Positions 32,526 to 41,482 of a DNA stretch of 64,000 nucleotides are shown piece by piece. Position 1 is the first letter of the stretch. Every line of letters begins with the position of its first letter. The notes under the pieces are model-generated. The model was given only the letters and a program-made list of their open reading frames with translations. It was not told where the DNA came from and made no database searches. The DNA is taken from assembly GCA_013215825.1 (NCBI GenBank), contig JABSQN010000001.1, positions 526,679 through 590,678 on the forward strand, in the 5' to 3' direction. Made by a program: the position numbers and the translations under genes. Source of the stretch: Piscirickettsiaceae bacterium. GTDB taxonomy: Bacteria > Pseudomonadota > Gammaproteobacteria > Nitrosococcales > Methylophagaceae.

Positions 32526-33883
32526 AACAGTTACTCTATTTATTAATAGTCAGTTTATTTGCTTTACCAGCGGTGCAGGCGGCAGATAAGCCTGCTGATT
32601 TAGATGCCTTACTTAAGCAAGTGAAGCGCGAGCGTATTTTAGAACAGCAACAAAATAAATTGCGTGAATCTGAGTTTGTAACCGCGCGAGATGATCAAGC
32701 TCGACTGCTGTCAGAGGCTAAAGCTCAATTAGCATTTGAAGAACAACGAACAGAGCTTCTGAATCAATCATTTCAAGATTATGAAAAAGGCTTAATTAAA
32801 AAAGAAGCATTATTAAACGAGAAGTCAGGTTCATTAGGAGAGCTATTTGGTACCGTTCGCCAGATGGCAAATGAAAGTCGGAGTTTATTAGAAAGTTCGA
32901 TGACATCGGTTCAAAAGCCAAACCGAAGTGAGTTTCTAACGTTGTTAGCCGAACGTAAACAGCAACCCACTATTGAAGAGTTGCGTGAGTTCTGGTTAAT
33001 GTTGCAAGAGGAAATGACGGAGTCAGGCAAAGTCAGTCAGTTTATGGCACCTATTATCACGGCTGAAGGTAATATCGAGCCGCGACTAATAACTCGCATT
33101 GGTGTTTTTTCTGCATTTAGTGAAGGTAAGTTTTTACGATATTTACCGGAAACAGGCAGTTTAGTTGAGTTGGGGCGTCAGCCTGTTGACCGTCTGCGTA
33201 ATTTGGTGGCTGATTTCGAGAGTGTAAGTGATGGCTCTTTACAAGCAGTTGTTGTTGATCCTACCCGTGGCGCATTGATGGCGCTACTTGTTCAATCGCC
33301 TGATTTGAAAGAACGTATTCAGCAAGGTGGTTGGATTGGCTTTATTATCTTAGGTTTGGGTGCAATAGGCTTATTGATTGCATTACAACGTCTAGTGTAT
33401 TTAACCGTTATTGGGCGCGGTATTGCTAAACAACAAAAATCATCAGAGGCCGATAGGAAGAATCCTTTAGGTCGTATTTTATCGGTTTATAGTGCTGAGA
33501 TAGTGCAGGATGTTGAGACTTTAGCACTGAAACTCGATGAAGCTATTTTACGAGAAATTCCTAAAATAGAACGAGGCCTGATGACCTTGGCAGTGATGGC
33601 CGCAATCGCTCCCATGTTAGGGCTTTTAGGAACCGTTTCTGGCATGATTGAAACATTCCAATCAATTACCTTGTTTGGAACGGGTGATCCTAAATTGATG
33701 TCAGGTGGTATTTCACAAGCCCTAGTGACAACGGAGTTAGGCTTGGCTGTAGCGATTCCTATTTTACTTATTCACAGTGCGTTATCAGGTAAAAGTAACC
33801 GTTTGGTACAGATTTTAGATGAAGAAAGTGCCGCCTTAGTAGCACGTAACGCAGAAAAGCAGAATGGACGCTCTGACAAATAA
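32522..33883 (+). CDS. ttpC: TtpC-like MotA/TolQ/ExbB protein with long periplasmic N-domain
   Basis: The 453-residue protein has a signal peptide (LLYLLIVSLFALPAVQA) and a coiled-coil periplasmic region to about residue 255. Three membrane helices in ExbB order follow (GWIGFIILGLGAIGLLIAL, then MTLAVMAAIAPMLGLLGTVSGMI, then ISQALVTTELGLAVAIPILL). TtpC of Vibrio has this build and is essential for TonB2-dependent uptake. It overlaps exbB by 20 bases. It likely passes proton-motive energy to TonB together with the next three proteins. Confidence 0.9.
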   Translation: MKQLLYLLIVSLFALPAVQAADKPADLDALLKQVKRERILEQQQNKLRESEFVTARDDQARLLSEAKAQLAFEEQRTELLNQSFQDYEKGLIKKEALLNEKSGSLGELFGTVRQMANESRSLLESSMTSVQKPNRSEFLTLLAERKQQPTIEELREFWLMLQEEMTESGKVSQFMAPIITAEGNIEPRLITRIGVFSAFSEGKFLRYLPETGSLVELGRQPVDRLRNLVADFESVSDGSLQAVVVDPTRGALMALLVQSPDLKERIQQGGWIGFIILGLGAIGLLIALQRLVYLTVIGRGIAKQQKSSEADRKNPLGRILSVYSAEIVQDVETLALKLDEAILREIPKIERGLMTLAVMAAIAPMLGLLGTVSGMIETFQSITLFGTGDPKLMSGGISQALVTTELGLAVAIPILLIHSALSGKSNRLVQILDEESAALVARNAEKQNGRSDK

Positions 33884-34388
33884 TTTATTCAATATTGGAC
33901 TGCTGTTAGAAAGCGGCGGCACAGTGCTATGGTTGATCTTGTTGGCATCATTCGTGATGTGGACACTGATCATCGAACGCTATTTGTATGTCTATATTTC
34001 GCATCCCTCACAGGTGAAAGAAATCATCGCAGAATGGCAGCAGCGATCAGATAGAAAGAGTTGGTATGCACAACAAATTCGTCACGGCATGATCGCGGAA
34101 AACTCAATATCATTACGACGCTATTTAATGACGATTAAGACCTTGATTGTCGCATTGCCAATGTTGGGCTTGCTGGGGACAGTAGGTGGCATGATCCAAA
34201 CCTTTGATGTACTAACTGTGTTTGGAACAGGTAATGCTCGTGGAATGGCCGGCGGTATTTCTGTGGCGTTAATTACCACAATGGGTGGTTTATTGGCCGC
34301 TTTATCGGGAATGTATTTTAGTACCCAACTTGAGCAAAAAGTAGCACGCTCGGTTGATAATGTTGCTGATGCATTGCGACGAGATTAA
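33864..34388 (+). CDS. exbB: ExbB-like proton channel subunit
   Basis: A 174-residue protein with three helices and the MotA/TolQ/ExbB domain: GTVLWLILLASFVMWTLIIERY, then LPMLGLLGTVGGMIQTFDVL and GGISVALITTMGGLLAALSGM. It is the second ExbB-family protein of the operon, as in TonB2 systems. It works with ExbD as the proton channel in the inner membrane. Confidence 0.94.
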   Translation: MDALTNNLFNIGLLLESGGTVLWLILLASFVMWTLIIERYLYVYISHPSQVKEIIAEWQQRSDRKSWYAQQIRHGMIAENSISLRRYLMTIKTLIVALPMLGLLGTVGGMIQTFDVLTVFGTGNARGMAGGISVALITTMGGLLAALSGMYFSTQLEQKVARSVDNVADALRRD

Positions 34389-34402
34389 GGATTTTATAGT
34401 TT

Positions 34403-34810
34403 ATGAGAAACCGACATTCACGCCGCCAAAGTGGAGCCATTGCAGAAGTCAATATGACGCCGCTTATCGATATGGTATTTATATTATTGATCTTTTTTAT
34501 TGTGACCACCTCATTTGTAAAAGAAACCGGGGTTGATGTCAGCCGCCCATCAGCGAAAACAGCAGTGAAAAAAGAAAAGGCGAATATCCTTATTGCCATC
34601 AAACCTAATGGTGAAGTGTGGATGGATAAACGCTTGATTGATCGCCGTGCTGTGCGAGCAAATGTTGAACGGATGCACGCTGAAAACCCAGAAGGTTCAG
34701 TGATCATCTTGGCAGATAAAGATTCGAAAACAGGCTTGTTAATTGAAGTGATGGATCAAGCACGATTAGCAGGCGTTGCTAATGTCTCTATTGCGGCAGA
34801 ACGCGACTAA
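34403..34810 (+). CDS. exbD: ExbD-like biopolymer transport protein
   Basis: A 135-residue protein with one N-terminal helix bearing the conserved aspartate (VNMTPLIDMVFILLIFFIVTT). A periplasmic domain ends in VIILADKDSKTGLLIEVMDQARLAGV. The Asp in PLID is the proton-carrying residue of the family. The stop is followed directly by the tonB ATG. Confidence 0.95.
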   Translation: MRNRHSRRQSGAIAEVNMTPLIDMVFILLIFFIVTTSFVKETGVDVSRPSAKTAVKKEKANILIAIKPNGEVWMDKRLIDRRAVRANVERMHAENPEGSVIILADKDSKTGLLIEVMDQARLAGVANVSIAAERD

Positions 34811-35461
34811 ATGCGTTTAATGATTGGGTTATTGTTGGCTGTATTAGTAAATCTGGGCTTATTTACCGTGATGCAGAAAATGACATCATCAAAAAGTATT
34901 GAACGTTTGGTGACAGAAGATATTCAATTATTAGATTTTGTACGTCTAAAGCGTGAAACACGAACAGAGCTTAAAAAACGTGAGTTGCCGAAGAAACCTC
35001 CACCACCTAAAAAGCCACCACCACCGCCTAAAGCACCAGCGCCACAAGCAACAAAACCGAAAGCACCAGCACCTAAGCTAGATATACCTAGAATTGATGT
35101 GCCATTAAATATTGCTGGCGGTCCTTATTTGGGTGGTTTTTCTAATGCGCCAGCGGTTGCACCCGCACCGATGGCGATGCCTGCGATGGATGATGAGGTG
35201 ATACCTTTAGTTCGCATTCCTCCACGTTATCCACGAGCAGCTTCTCGTCGAGGTATTGAGGGCATTGTAACGGTGTCTTTTACCATTACTAAAGACGGAC
35301 AGGTGCGTAATCCCATTATAGTCAGTGCGAAACCAGAGAATATTTTTAATAAAGCGGCACTAAAAGCGATAATGAAATGGAAGTTCAAACCTAAAATGGT
35401 TGCAGGACAAGCGGTGGAACGTCAGGCGACTCAAGAAATTGAGTTTAAGTTGGCGAAATAA
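34811..35461 (+). CDS. tonB: TonB energy transducer
   Basis: The 216-residue protein has an N-terminal helix (MIGLLLAVLVNLGLFTVMQKM) and a Lys/Pro-rich spacer at about 55-100. The C-terminal TonB domain has VIPLVRIPPRYPRAASRRGIEG, VTVSFTITKDGQV and ALKAIMKWKFKP. It transmits ExbB/ExbD energy to outer-membrane receptors. The ATG immediately follows the exbD stop. Which receptor it serves is not shown in the window. Confidence 0.95.
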   Translation: MRLMIGLLLAVLVNLGLFTVMQKMTSSKSIERLVTEDIQLLDFVRLKRETRTELKKRELPKKPPPPKKPPPPPKAPAPQATKPKAPAPKLDIPRIDVPLNIAGGPYLGGFSNAPAVAPAPMAMPAMDDEVIPLVRIPPRYPRAASRRGIEGIVTVSFTITKDGQVRNPIIVSAKPENIFNKAALKAIMKWKFKPKMVAGQAVERQATQEIEFKLAK

Positions 35462-36691
35462 ATGATGAAAACCACATTAAAAATAGTACTGATGGTCGTG
35501 TCTTTATGTATGGCTCAATATGCAATGGCTGCAGATGGTAAGCAATACTTATTGTCAGAAAAAACCTATAAAGTGTTGGAAGCGGCTCAAGAATTAATGG
35601 CGATTGAGAAATATTCAGATGCTCAAATAAAGCTCAATGCATTATTGAAAAAGGTCGATCCAGCATCGTATGAACAAGCGATTGTTCAGCAAACATTGGG
35701 GTATTTATTTTCGTCACAAGAAAAGTACGGACAAGCGAGTAATTATTTTCAACAGGCGCTCGAGTCTAACGCCTTGCCCGCGAAGGTGAGTCACAATTTA
35801 CAATACAATTTAGCACAATTATTATTAGCTGATGAGCAATATAAAGAGGGTATTGTCTTATTAGAACAATGGTTAAATGCAGATGCATCGCCACCGAATA
35901 GTGCTTATGTCTTGCTTGCCAGTGCGTATTATCGGGTTAAAAATTATAAAAAAACCATTGAACATATTCGCATTGCTATTAAAAATGATAGTTCAATGAA
36001 AGAGTCATGGCATCAATTATTATTATCAGCCTATTTGGAGTTAAAACAATATAGGTCTGCTATTAATGTGTTGGAAAGCCTGGTCGCGTCTTATCCGTAT
36101 AAGAAAAGTTATTGGAATCAGCTGTCTGCACTGTATTTACATCAGAACAAAGAATTTTCCTCATTAGCCGTAAAAATGCTGGCAGAGCGTTTGGAATTAG
36201 GCGATGCTAAAACATTAATCAACTTAGCAAATATGTACCGTTATCTACATATTCCCTACAAATCGGCACGATTACTGACAAAAGGTATCAAAGATGGTGT
36301 GATAGAAGCTGATTTTGAAAACTTAAATCAGCTGGCTGATAGTTGGTTATCTGCACGAGAGGCTCAAAAAGCGGCAGATGTATTACAAAAATTAACAGCC
36401 CTTGATAATAGTGGTAAAACGGATCTGAAATTAGGTCGCGTATTCTTTACCATGGAAGAATGGCAACAAGCGGTAATGCCTTTGACAAAAGCATTAGACA
36501 AATTTAATGGCGATCAAGTTGGCACGGCATCTTTACTGTTAGGCATGGTTCAATTTCATCGTAATAATTTAGCACAAGCCAAAAAACAGTTTACTAAAGC
36601 GGTCGCCTTTGACAATGAACGAAATCAAGCTGGACAATGGTTACGTCACGTAGAAAGGCAAATTGAAAGTGAGGCTAAAGGTGAGTCGTGA
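35462..36691 (+). CDS. Exported TPR protein of the TonB2-type operon
   Basis: The 409-residue protein has a signal peptide (LKIVLMVVSLCMAQYAMAADG) and about eight TPR repeats through its length (for example AIVQQTLGYLFSSQEKYGQASNYF and QWLNADASPPNSAYVLLASAYYR segments). TPR genes of this type follow tonB2 in several gammaproteobacteria and are linked to TonB-dependent uptake. It follows tonB with no gap. The next gene starts inside its last codons. Confidence 0.85.
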   Translation: MMKTTLKIVLMVVSLCMAQYAMAADGKQYLLSEKTYKVLEAAQELMAIEKYSDAQIKLNALLKKVDPASYEQAIVQQTLGYLFSSQEKYGQASNYFQQALESNALPAKVSHNLQYNLAQLLLADEQYKEGIVLLEQWLNADASPPNSAYVLLASAYYRVKNYKKTIEHIRIAIKNDSSMKESWHQLLLSAYLELKQYRSAINVLESLVASYPYKKSYWNQLSALYLHQNKEFSSLAVKMLAERLELGDAKTLINLANMYRYLHIPYKSARLLTKGIKDGVIEADFENLNQLADSWLSAREAQKAADVLQKLTALDNSGKTDLKLGRVFFTMEEWQQAVMPLTKALDKFNGDQVGTASLLLGMVQFHRNNLAQAKKQFTKAVAFDNERNQAGQWLRHVERQIESEAKGES

Positions 36692-37241
36692 ACAGTTAAA
36701 AAAACAGTTGGTTGAGCACTATCGGTGGTTACGCCAAAATGGCAATAATGATTCGCATAGCGGTAATGCTTCCTTCCGTTGGCATGATGAAATTTGGATA
36801 ACACCGACAGGTTGTTGTGCTGACACTTTGCAAGCCAATGATTTAATTTGTTGCCATATTGATGGTACAACGGATGACAGCGCATCATTGGATGCCAACT
36901 TGCATATCCAAGTCTATCAACAAAACTTAACCGGACGAGCAATTATCCATAGTCACGGCCCACATACGATTGCGTTGACTTTAAATGGTGATGATTTTGT
37001 GCCCGTTGATTTTGAAGGTCAGTATTATTTTCCCATTGTGCCTGTTATCACCATTCCCTATGAACAGTATTTAGAACAAGCACCCGAAGCGGTCGCTAAG
37101 GCACTCAAAGATCATAAAGTATCAGTGGTGAAAGGCCATGGTATTTATAGTTGTGCCGAGAGTATTAATTTGGCTTATAAATGGAATTGCTCGCTTGAGT
37201 TATCAGCTAAAATTGCATATTTATCCAAACAAATAAATTAA
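36681..37241 (+). CDS. Class II aldolase/adducin-family protein
   Basis: About 186 residues from GTG 36681; TTG 36663 is also possible. It has the fold of fuculose-phosphate aldolase, with metal-binding histidines in IIHSHGPHTIAL and VKGHGIYS and the phosphate-binding NASFR and ITPTG segments. Members include fuculose aldolases, ribulose-5-phosphate epimerases and methylthioribulose dehydratases. I cannot tell which this is. It overlaps the TPR gene by 11 bases and looks co-transcribed with the tonB genes, though an unrelated job is likely. Confidence 0.82.
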   Translation: MSREQLKKQLVEHYRWLRQNGNNDSHSGNASFRWHDEIWITPTGCCADTLQANDLICCHIDGTTDDSASLDANLHIQVYQQNLTGRAIIHSHGPHTIALTLNGDDFVPVDFEGQYYFPIVPVITIPYEQYLEQAPEAVAKALKDHKVSVVKGHGIYSCAESINLAYKWNCSLELSAKIAYLSKQIN

Positions 37242-37284
37242 GTAAGACCATTGTAGTAACATTCGTTAAGAATCTGCGTCTAAC

Positions 37285-37443
37285 TATACCCATTACAATT
37301 CAAGTTGCAGGTCGTTTTAACAAAGCTCGTCATCCTCGTGAAAACGGGGATCCAACTATAGTGGGCCTATTCATGACCCTTAGATTCCCGTTTTCACGGG
37401 AATGACGAAATGAAGACCTGCATCTTCAAGTGGTTTGGGTGTA
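37285..37443. repeat. MITE-like element, copy 4, complete with terminal inverted repeats
   Basis: The core palindrome is CGTCATCCTCGTGAAAACGG...TTTTCACGGGAATGACG (37328-37407). Outer arms CAAGTTGCAGGTC (37301-37313) and GACCTGCATCTTCAAG (37415-37430) pair with mismatches. The ends are TATACCC and GGGTGTA. The element is 159 bases long. It is the best preserved copy and lies 26 bases before ovoA, where it could carry promoter or RNA-structure signals. Confidence 0.8.
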
Positions 37444-37469
37444 AAACTTGGGATTTATAAGGAACGCAT

Positions 37470-39578
37470 ATGTCATCCGCGCAATATATACGAACACCAG
37501 AACTGACAGGAAATAATGTAGAGGCTAAGCGTAAAGAGATTTCCGCCTATTTTAATGCGACATTTGATCGCTATGAATCATTGTTTGCAACCTTGCTAGA
37601 TGACCGTGCTTATTATCAAAAGCCAATCCCTCTTCGTCATCCATTGATATTTTATTATGGTCATACGGCTACATTTTTTATCAATAAATTAATCTTATCG
37701 GGCCTGATTGAACAGAGAGTTAATCCTCAATTTGAGTCCATGTTTGCCATTGGTGTAGATGAAATGAGTTGGGATGATCTCAATGAAACACATTATGATT
37801 GGCCGGCCGTAGCTGAGGTTAAAGCCTATAGGCAACAGCTTAAGCACACCATTAATGAGCTGATTGAAACCGCACCATTAACGCTGCCTATTGATTGGGA
37901 AAATCCGTGGTGGACGCTCATTATGGGCATTGAACATGAACAAATTCATATTGAAACATCCTCCGTATTGATTCGCCAACAAGCATTAGAGTTAGTGCAA
38001 ACTCATGCAGATTGGCAGCCATGGAATAAGACGGATGCGGCACCTCGAAACACGATGGTTACTATTACTGCTGGGCAGGTGAATTTAGGTAAGTCTTATG
38101 ATGATGCTATCTATGGTTGGGATAATGAATATGGCAATCATCAAGCAGATGTTGCAGAGTTTCAGGCGAGTCAGTTCTTAGTCAGTAATCAAGAGTTTTT
38201 GGTTTTTGTTGATGATGGCGGCTATCAAAATGATAGCTATTGGGCGGAAGAAAGTTTGCAGTGGCGACAGTTTTCACAAGCTCATTGTCCTGATTTTTGG
38301 TTAAAAAAAGAGCAAGATTGGCAATTGCGATTAATGACTGAAGTGATTGATATGCCTTGGAATTGGCCGGTAGAAGTTAATTATCACGAAGCGAAAGCAT
38401 TTTGTAATTGGAAGGCAGTACAAATAGGCAAAACAGTACGACTACCAACGGAAGATGAATGGACTCGCCTTTATGATAGTTCAACGTGTAAAGAGCTGTC
38501 TTCTGAACAGCTGGCGGATGCTAATATTCACCTAGATTATGCGGCTTCCCCTTGTCCGGTTAATCAATTTAAACAGGGTGATTTATACGATGTAGTTGGC
38601 AATGTTTGGCAATGGACTGAAACCGCGGCATACCCATTTGATAGTTTTAAAGTACATCCTTTTTATGATGATTTCACTATGCCAACCTATGATGGGCAAC
38701 ATAACTTATTTAAAGGTGGATCGTGGATTTCATCGGGTAATGAAAGTCGTAAAGATGCTCGCTATGGGTTTCGTAAACACTTTTTTCAGCATGTTGGCTT
38801 TCGTTATGTCATTGCTGATGTGCTTGAAGTACAGCCAGAATCAAATTATGAAACAGATAAAATGCTATCAGAATATGCTGAGTTTCATTATGGCAACCGT
38901 TATTTTGATGTAGCCAATTTCCCACAAACATTAGCCAAATTAGCGATAACTGCATTGGGTGACAAGCCTGCCGTTAAAGCCTTAGATCTTGGTTGTGCAG
39001 TGGGGCGAGCTAGTTTTGAATTAGCTAAACATTTTGATCATGTCACTGGCATCGATTTTTCAGCACGTTTAATTAATATTGGCGTACAGTTAGCCGAGCA
39101 GGGTGTTATTCGGTATAGCATTACGGATGAAGGCGAACTGCGACATTATAAAGAACGCCGACTTGCTGATTTAGGTTTAGCAGGTGTCAGTGATAACGTT
39201 GAGTTTTTACAAGGTGATGCCTGTAACTTAAAACCACGATTTACTGGCTATGATTTGATATTAGCTGCTAATCTGATTGATAGACTTTATGATCCTGCTT
39301 TATTTTTATCAACGATTCATCAGCGGATTAATTATGGGGGTATTTTACTGATTGCATCACCCTATACATGGCTTGAAGAGCATACTAAAAAACAAGATTG
39401 GTTAGGCGGCATTAAGAAAGACGGTGAAAATGTCACTACATTGGATGGCTTGAAGGCCATTTTATTAGAGAATTTTGATTTGATGAAAGCACCGCAACAA
39501 GTCCCTTTTGTTATTCGTGAAACAAGTCGAAAATTCCAACATACATTGTCAGATGTGACATTGTGGGTGAAAAAATAG
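37470..39578 (+). CDS. ovoA: OvoA, 5-histidylcysteine sulfoxide synthase
   Basis: A 702-residue three-domain protein. A DinB-like N-domain carries iron-ligand candidates (His65 in YGHTATF and the EHEQIH helix at 155-160). An FGE-sulfatase domain (about 190-450) has DVVGNVWQWTETAAYPFDSF and LFKGGSWISSGNESRKDARYG-type blocks. A C-terminal SAM methyltransferase (about 460-700) has ALDLGCAVGRASFELAKHF. OvoA joins histidine and cysteine oxidatively and the C-domain N-methylates the imidazole, giving ovothiol A. GGAAC lies before the ATG. Confidence 0.96.
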   Translation: MSSAQYIRTPELTGNNVEAKRKEISAYFNATFDRYESLFATLLDDRAYYQKPIPLRHPLIFYYGHTATFFINKLILSGLIEQRVNPQFESMFAIGVDEMSWDDLNETHYDWPAVAEVKAYRQQLKHTINELIETAPLTLPIDWENPWWTLIMGIEHEQIHIETSSVLIRQQALELVQTHADWQPWNKTDAAPRNTMVTITAGQVNLGKSYDDAIYGWDNEYGNHQADVAEFQASQFLVSNQEFLVFVDDGGYQNDSYWAEESLQWRQFSQAHCPDFWLKKEQDWQLRLMTEVIDMPWNWPVEVNYHEAKAFCNWKAVQIGKTVRLPTEDEWTRLYDSSTCKELSSEQLADANIHLDYAASPCPVNQFKQGDLYDVVGNVWQWTETAAYPFDSFKVHPFYDDFTMPTYDGQHNLFKGGSWISSGNESRKDARYGFRKHFFQHVGFRYVIADVLEVQPESNYETDKMLSEYAEFHYGNRYFDVANFPQTLAKLAITALGDKPAVKALDLGCAVGRASFELAKHFDHVTGIDFSARLINIGVQLAEQGVIRYSITDEGELRHYKERRLADLGLAGVSDNVEFLQGDACNLKPRFTGYDLILAANLIDRLYDPALFLSTIHQRINYGGILLIASPYTWLEEHTKKQDWLGGIKKDGENVTTLDGLKAILLENFDLMKAPQQVPFVIRETSRKFQHTLSDVTLWVKK

Positions 39579-40732
39579 TGGCTGATTTTGATACTATTAT
39601 TGATAGAGATGGCACATCAAATGTGAAATATGGTGTGCGTAAAGCTGTATTTGGCACAGAAGATGTGACACCGCTGTGGGTGGCGGATATGGATTTTGCA
39701 GCACCTAGTGCAGTGACAAATGCATTAGTTGAACGAGCACGTCATCCTATTTATGGCTATACCCATTATCCTGATTCTTTATTTACTGCGATGCAAGATT
39801 GGTTTGTAAAACGCCATAATTGGTCAATTGATAAAAAAACGATATTGATTTGCCCCGGTGTTGTGCCTTCTATGCATGCGGTGATTGACGCGTTATCTGA
39901 AGAGGGAGATGGCATTATTGTACAGCCGCCAATTTATCCGCCATTTTTTTCAGCAGTAACGGATACTGGTCGAAAGATAATTGAAAATCCCTTAAAGCTT
40001 GATGGTAATGAATATCATATTGATTTAGAGCACCTTGAACAATGTGCCGCTTCGGGTGCTAAAATCTTATTATTATGTTCACCACATAATCCTGTCGGGC
40101 GAGTATGGCAACAGCACGAGTTGGAAGCGGTGTTAGATATTGCACGAAGGCATCAATTAATTATTATTTCAGATGAGATCCATGCCGATTTAATTTACCC
40201 TAATTATCAGCATATTCCCTTGGCGACATTGGCTGATGATGTAACCATTATCACTGCCGTATCGCCTAGCAAAACATTTAATATCCCGGGTTTGGGATTA
40301 TCAAGTCTAGTCATTAATGACCGGCAACAGTGGAAAGCAATAAAACAGGTTTTTGATCGCTTGCATATCAATGCGATTAATCCATTTAGTATCACTGCTT
40401 TTGAAGCTGCTTACCGAGAAGGTGAGCCGTGGTTAGATGAGTTAATGAGCTATTTAGATGAAACTTATCGACAAGTTGTGATGATGTTTGAAGAACAGAC
40501 CTCTAAAATTAAAGTGATAAAATCACAAGGCACGTATTTGCTCTGGTTGGATTGCCGAGCACTGAATTTAACGGATGATCAATTAAAAGATTTTTTTGTT
40601 AAACAAGCTAGAGTAGGGCTAAATCCTGGTATTAGTTTTGGTGCAGTAGGAAGTGGATTTATGAGAATGAATATTGCTGCACCGAGGCATATTATTTTAG
40701 ATGCCTGTCAATCGATCATCCGAGCTTTATAA
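39578..40732 (+). CDS. ovoB: PLP-dependent C-S lyase, probable OvoB (ovothiol biosynthesis)
   Basis: A 384-residue PatB/MalY-type fold type I enzyme with PLP lysine Lys232 in SPSKTFNIPGLGLS, LLCSPHNPVGRVW and ISDEIHADLIYP. I choose GTG 39578, whose first base is the last base of the ovoA stop (TAGTG). A GTG at 39563 is also in frame. OvoB cleaves the sulfoxide made by OvoA to release the 5-thiohistidine, and is known as a PLP lyase. The fused position after ovoA supports that function over plain cystathionine lyase. Confidence 0.88.
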   Translation: MADFDTIIDRDGTSNVKYGVRKAVFGTEDVTPLWVADMDFAAPSAVTNALVERARHPIYGYTHYPDSLFTAMQDWFVKRHNWSIDKKTILICPGVVPSMHAVIDALSEEGDGIIVQPPIYPPFFSAVTDTGRKIIENPLKLDGNEYHIDLEHLEQCAASGAKILLLCSPHNPVGRVWQQHELEAVLDIARRHQLIIISDEIHADLIYPNYQHIPLATLADDVTIITAVSPSKTFNIPGLGLSSLVINDRQQWKAIKQVFDRLHINAINPFSITAFEAAYREGEPWLDELMSYLDETYRQVVMMFEEQTSKIKVIKSQGTYLLWLDCRALNLTDDQLKDFFVKQARVGLNPGISFGAVGSGFMRMNIAAPRHIILDACQSIIRAL

Positions 40733-41361
40733 TGGGATCTGAACAAGACGTTTTATTAAAACCGATTGCAATTAAGGTCATTACTGCTATTGCGGTGCTT
40801 TGGCTTATCAAAGGATTGCAAATTACTTTCTCATGGGATTTGGGCGTGTACGGTGTTTTTCCGCGTTCCTTCGATGGTTTAATTGGCATTATTACTGCAC
40901 CCCTTATCCATGGTTCATTTGAGCATTTGTTTTCTAATACTTTAGCGTTATTTATCTTAGGCACCGCATTATTTTATGAATATCCAAAATCAGCAAAATG
41001 GACGTTTATTATTATCTATTTTGGGTCTGGTTTGGGTGTGTGGCTATTTGCACGTGAGTCTTATCATATTGGGGCAAGTGGTTTAACGCATGGCATGATG
41101 TTCTTTTTATTCTTAATTGGCATATTACGGCGAGATAAACCGGCAATCGCTATTTCAATGATTATCTTTTTTCTTTATGGCAGTATGATTTGGGGCGTAT
41201 TACCTACGACAGAAGAAATATCATTTGAGTCACATTTATTTGGTGCTTTAACAGGTGTTATTTGTGCAATAGTTTTTCGCAATCGAGATCCCAAGCCACC
41301 CGAAAAGATATATAGCTGGGAAGAAGAAAATGGTGATAAATCGTTACCGACAGAATATTAA
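40732..41361 (+). CDS. Rhomboid-family intramembrane serine protease
   Basis: The 209-residue protein has about six membrane helices and the rhomboid catalytic pair, Ser116 in GASGLTHG and His168 in FESHLFGALTG. The HGSFEHLFSNTLAL block is another family marker. It starts in the stop of ovoB (TAATG), making an ovoA-ovoB-rhomboid operon. Its substrates are unknown. The hydrophilic tail after residue 185 (SWEEENGDKSLPTEY) faces the cytoplasm. Confidence 0.93.
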   Translation: MGSEQDVLLKPIAIKVITAIAVLWLIKGLQITFSWDLGVYGVFPRSFDGLIGIITAPLIHGSFEHLFSNTLALFILGTALFYEYPKSAKWTFIIIYFGSGLGVWLFARESYHIGASGLTHGMMFFLFLIGILRRDKPAIAISMIIFFLYGSMIWGVLPTTEEISFESHLFGALTGVICAIVFRNRDPKPPEKIYSWEEENGDKSLPTEY

Positions 41362-41414
41362 TAGCTTAACGTAAAAATCAGGAAGTTTTTCTCTATTTGT
41401 AACTAGCATTTATG

Positions 41415-41436
41415 CTGTAAAATACAATTATTACAG
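41415..41436. promoter_or_regulatory. Possible operator: CTGTAA-N10-TTACAG
   Basis: CTGTAA (41415-41420) and TTACAG (41431-41436) are exact inverted repeats about 50 bases before the winged-helix gene. The adjacent TAAAAT could be a -10 box. A site for the winged-helix protein itself or another regulator is conceivable. Confidence 0.35.
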
Positions 41437-41482
41437 TATCTTAGTGATATTTGATAATTACACAATTTAAATGGAGAAGGGA

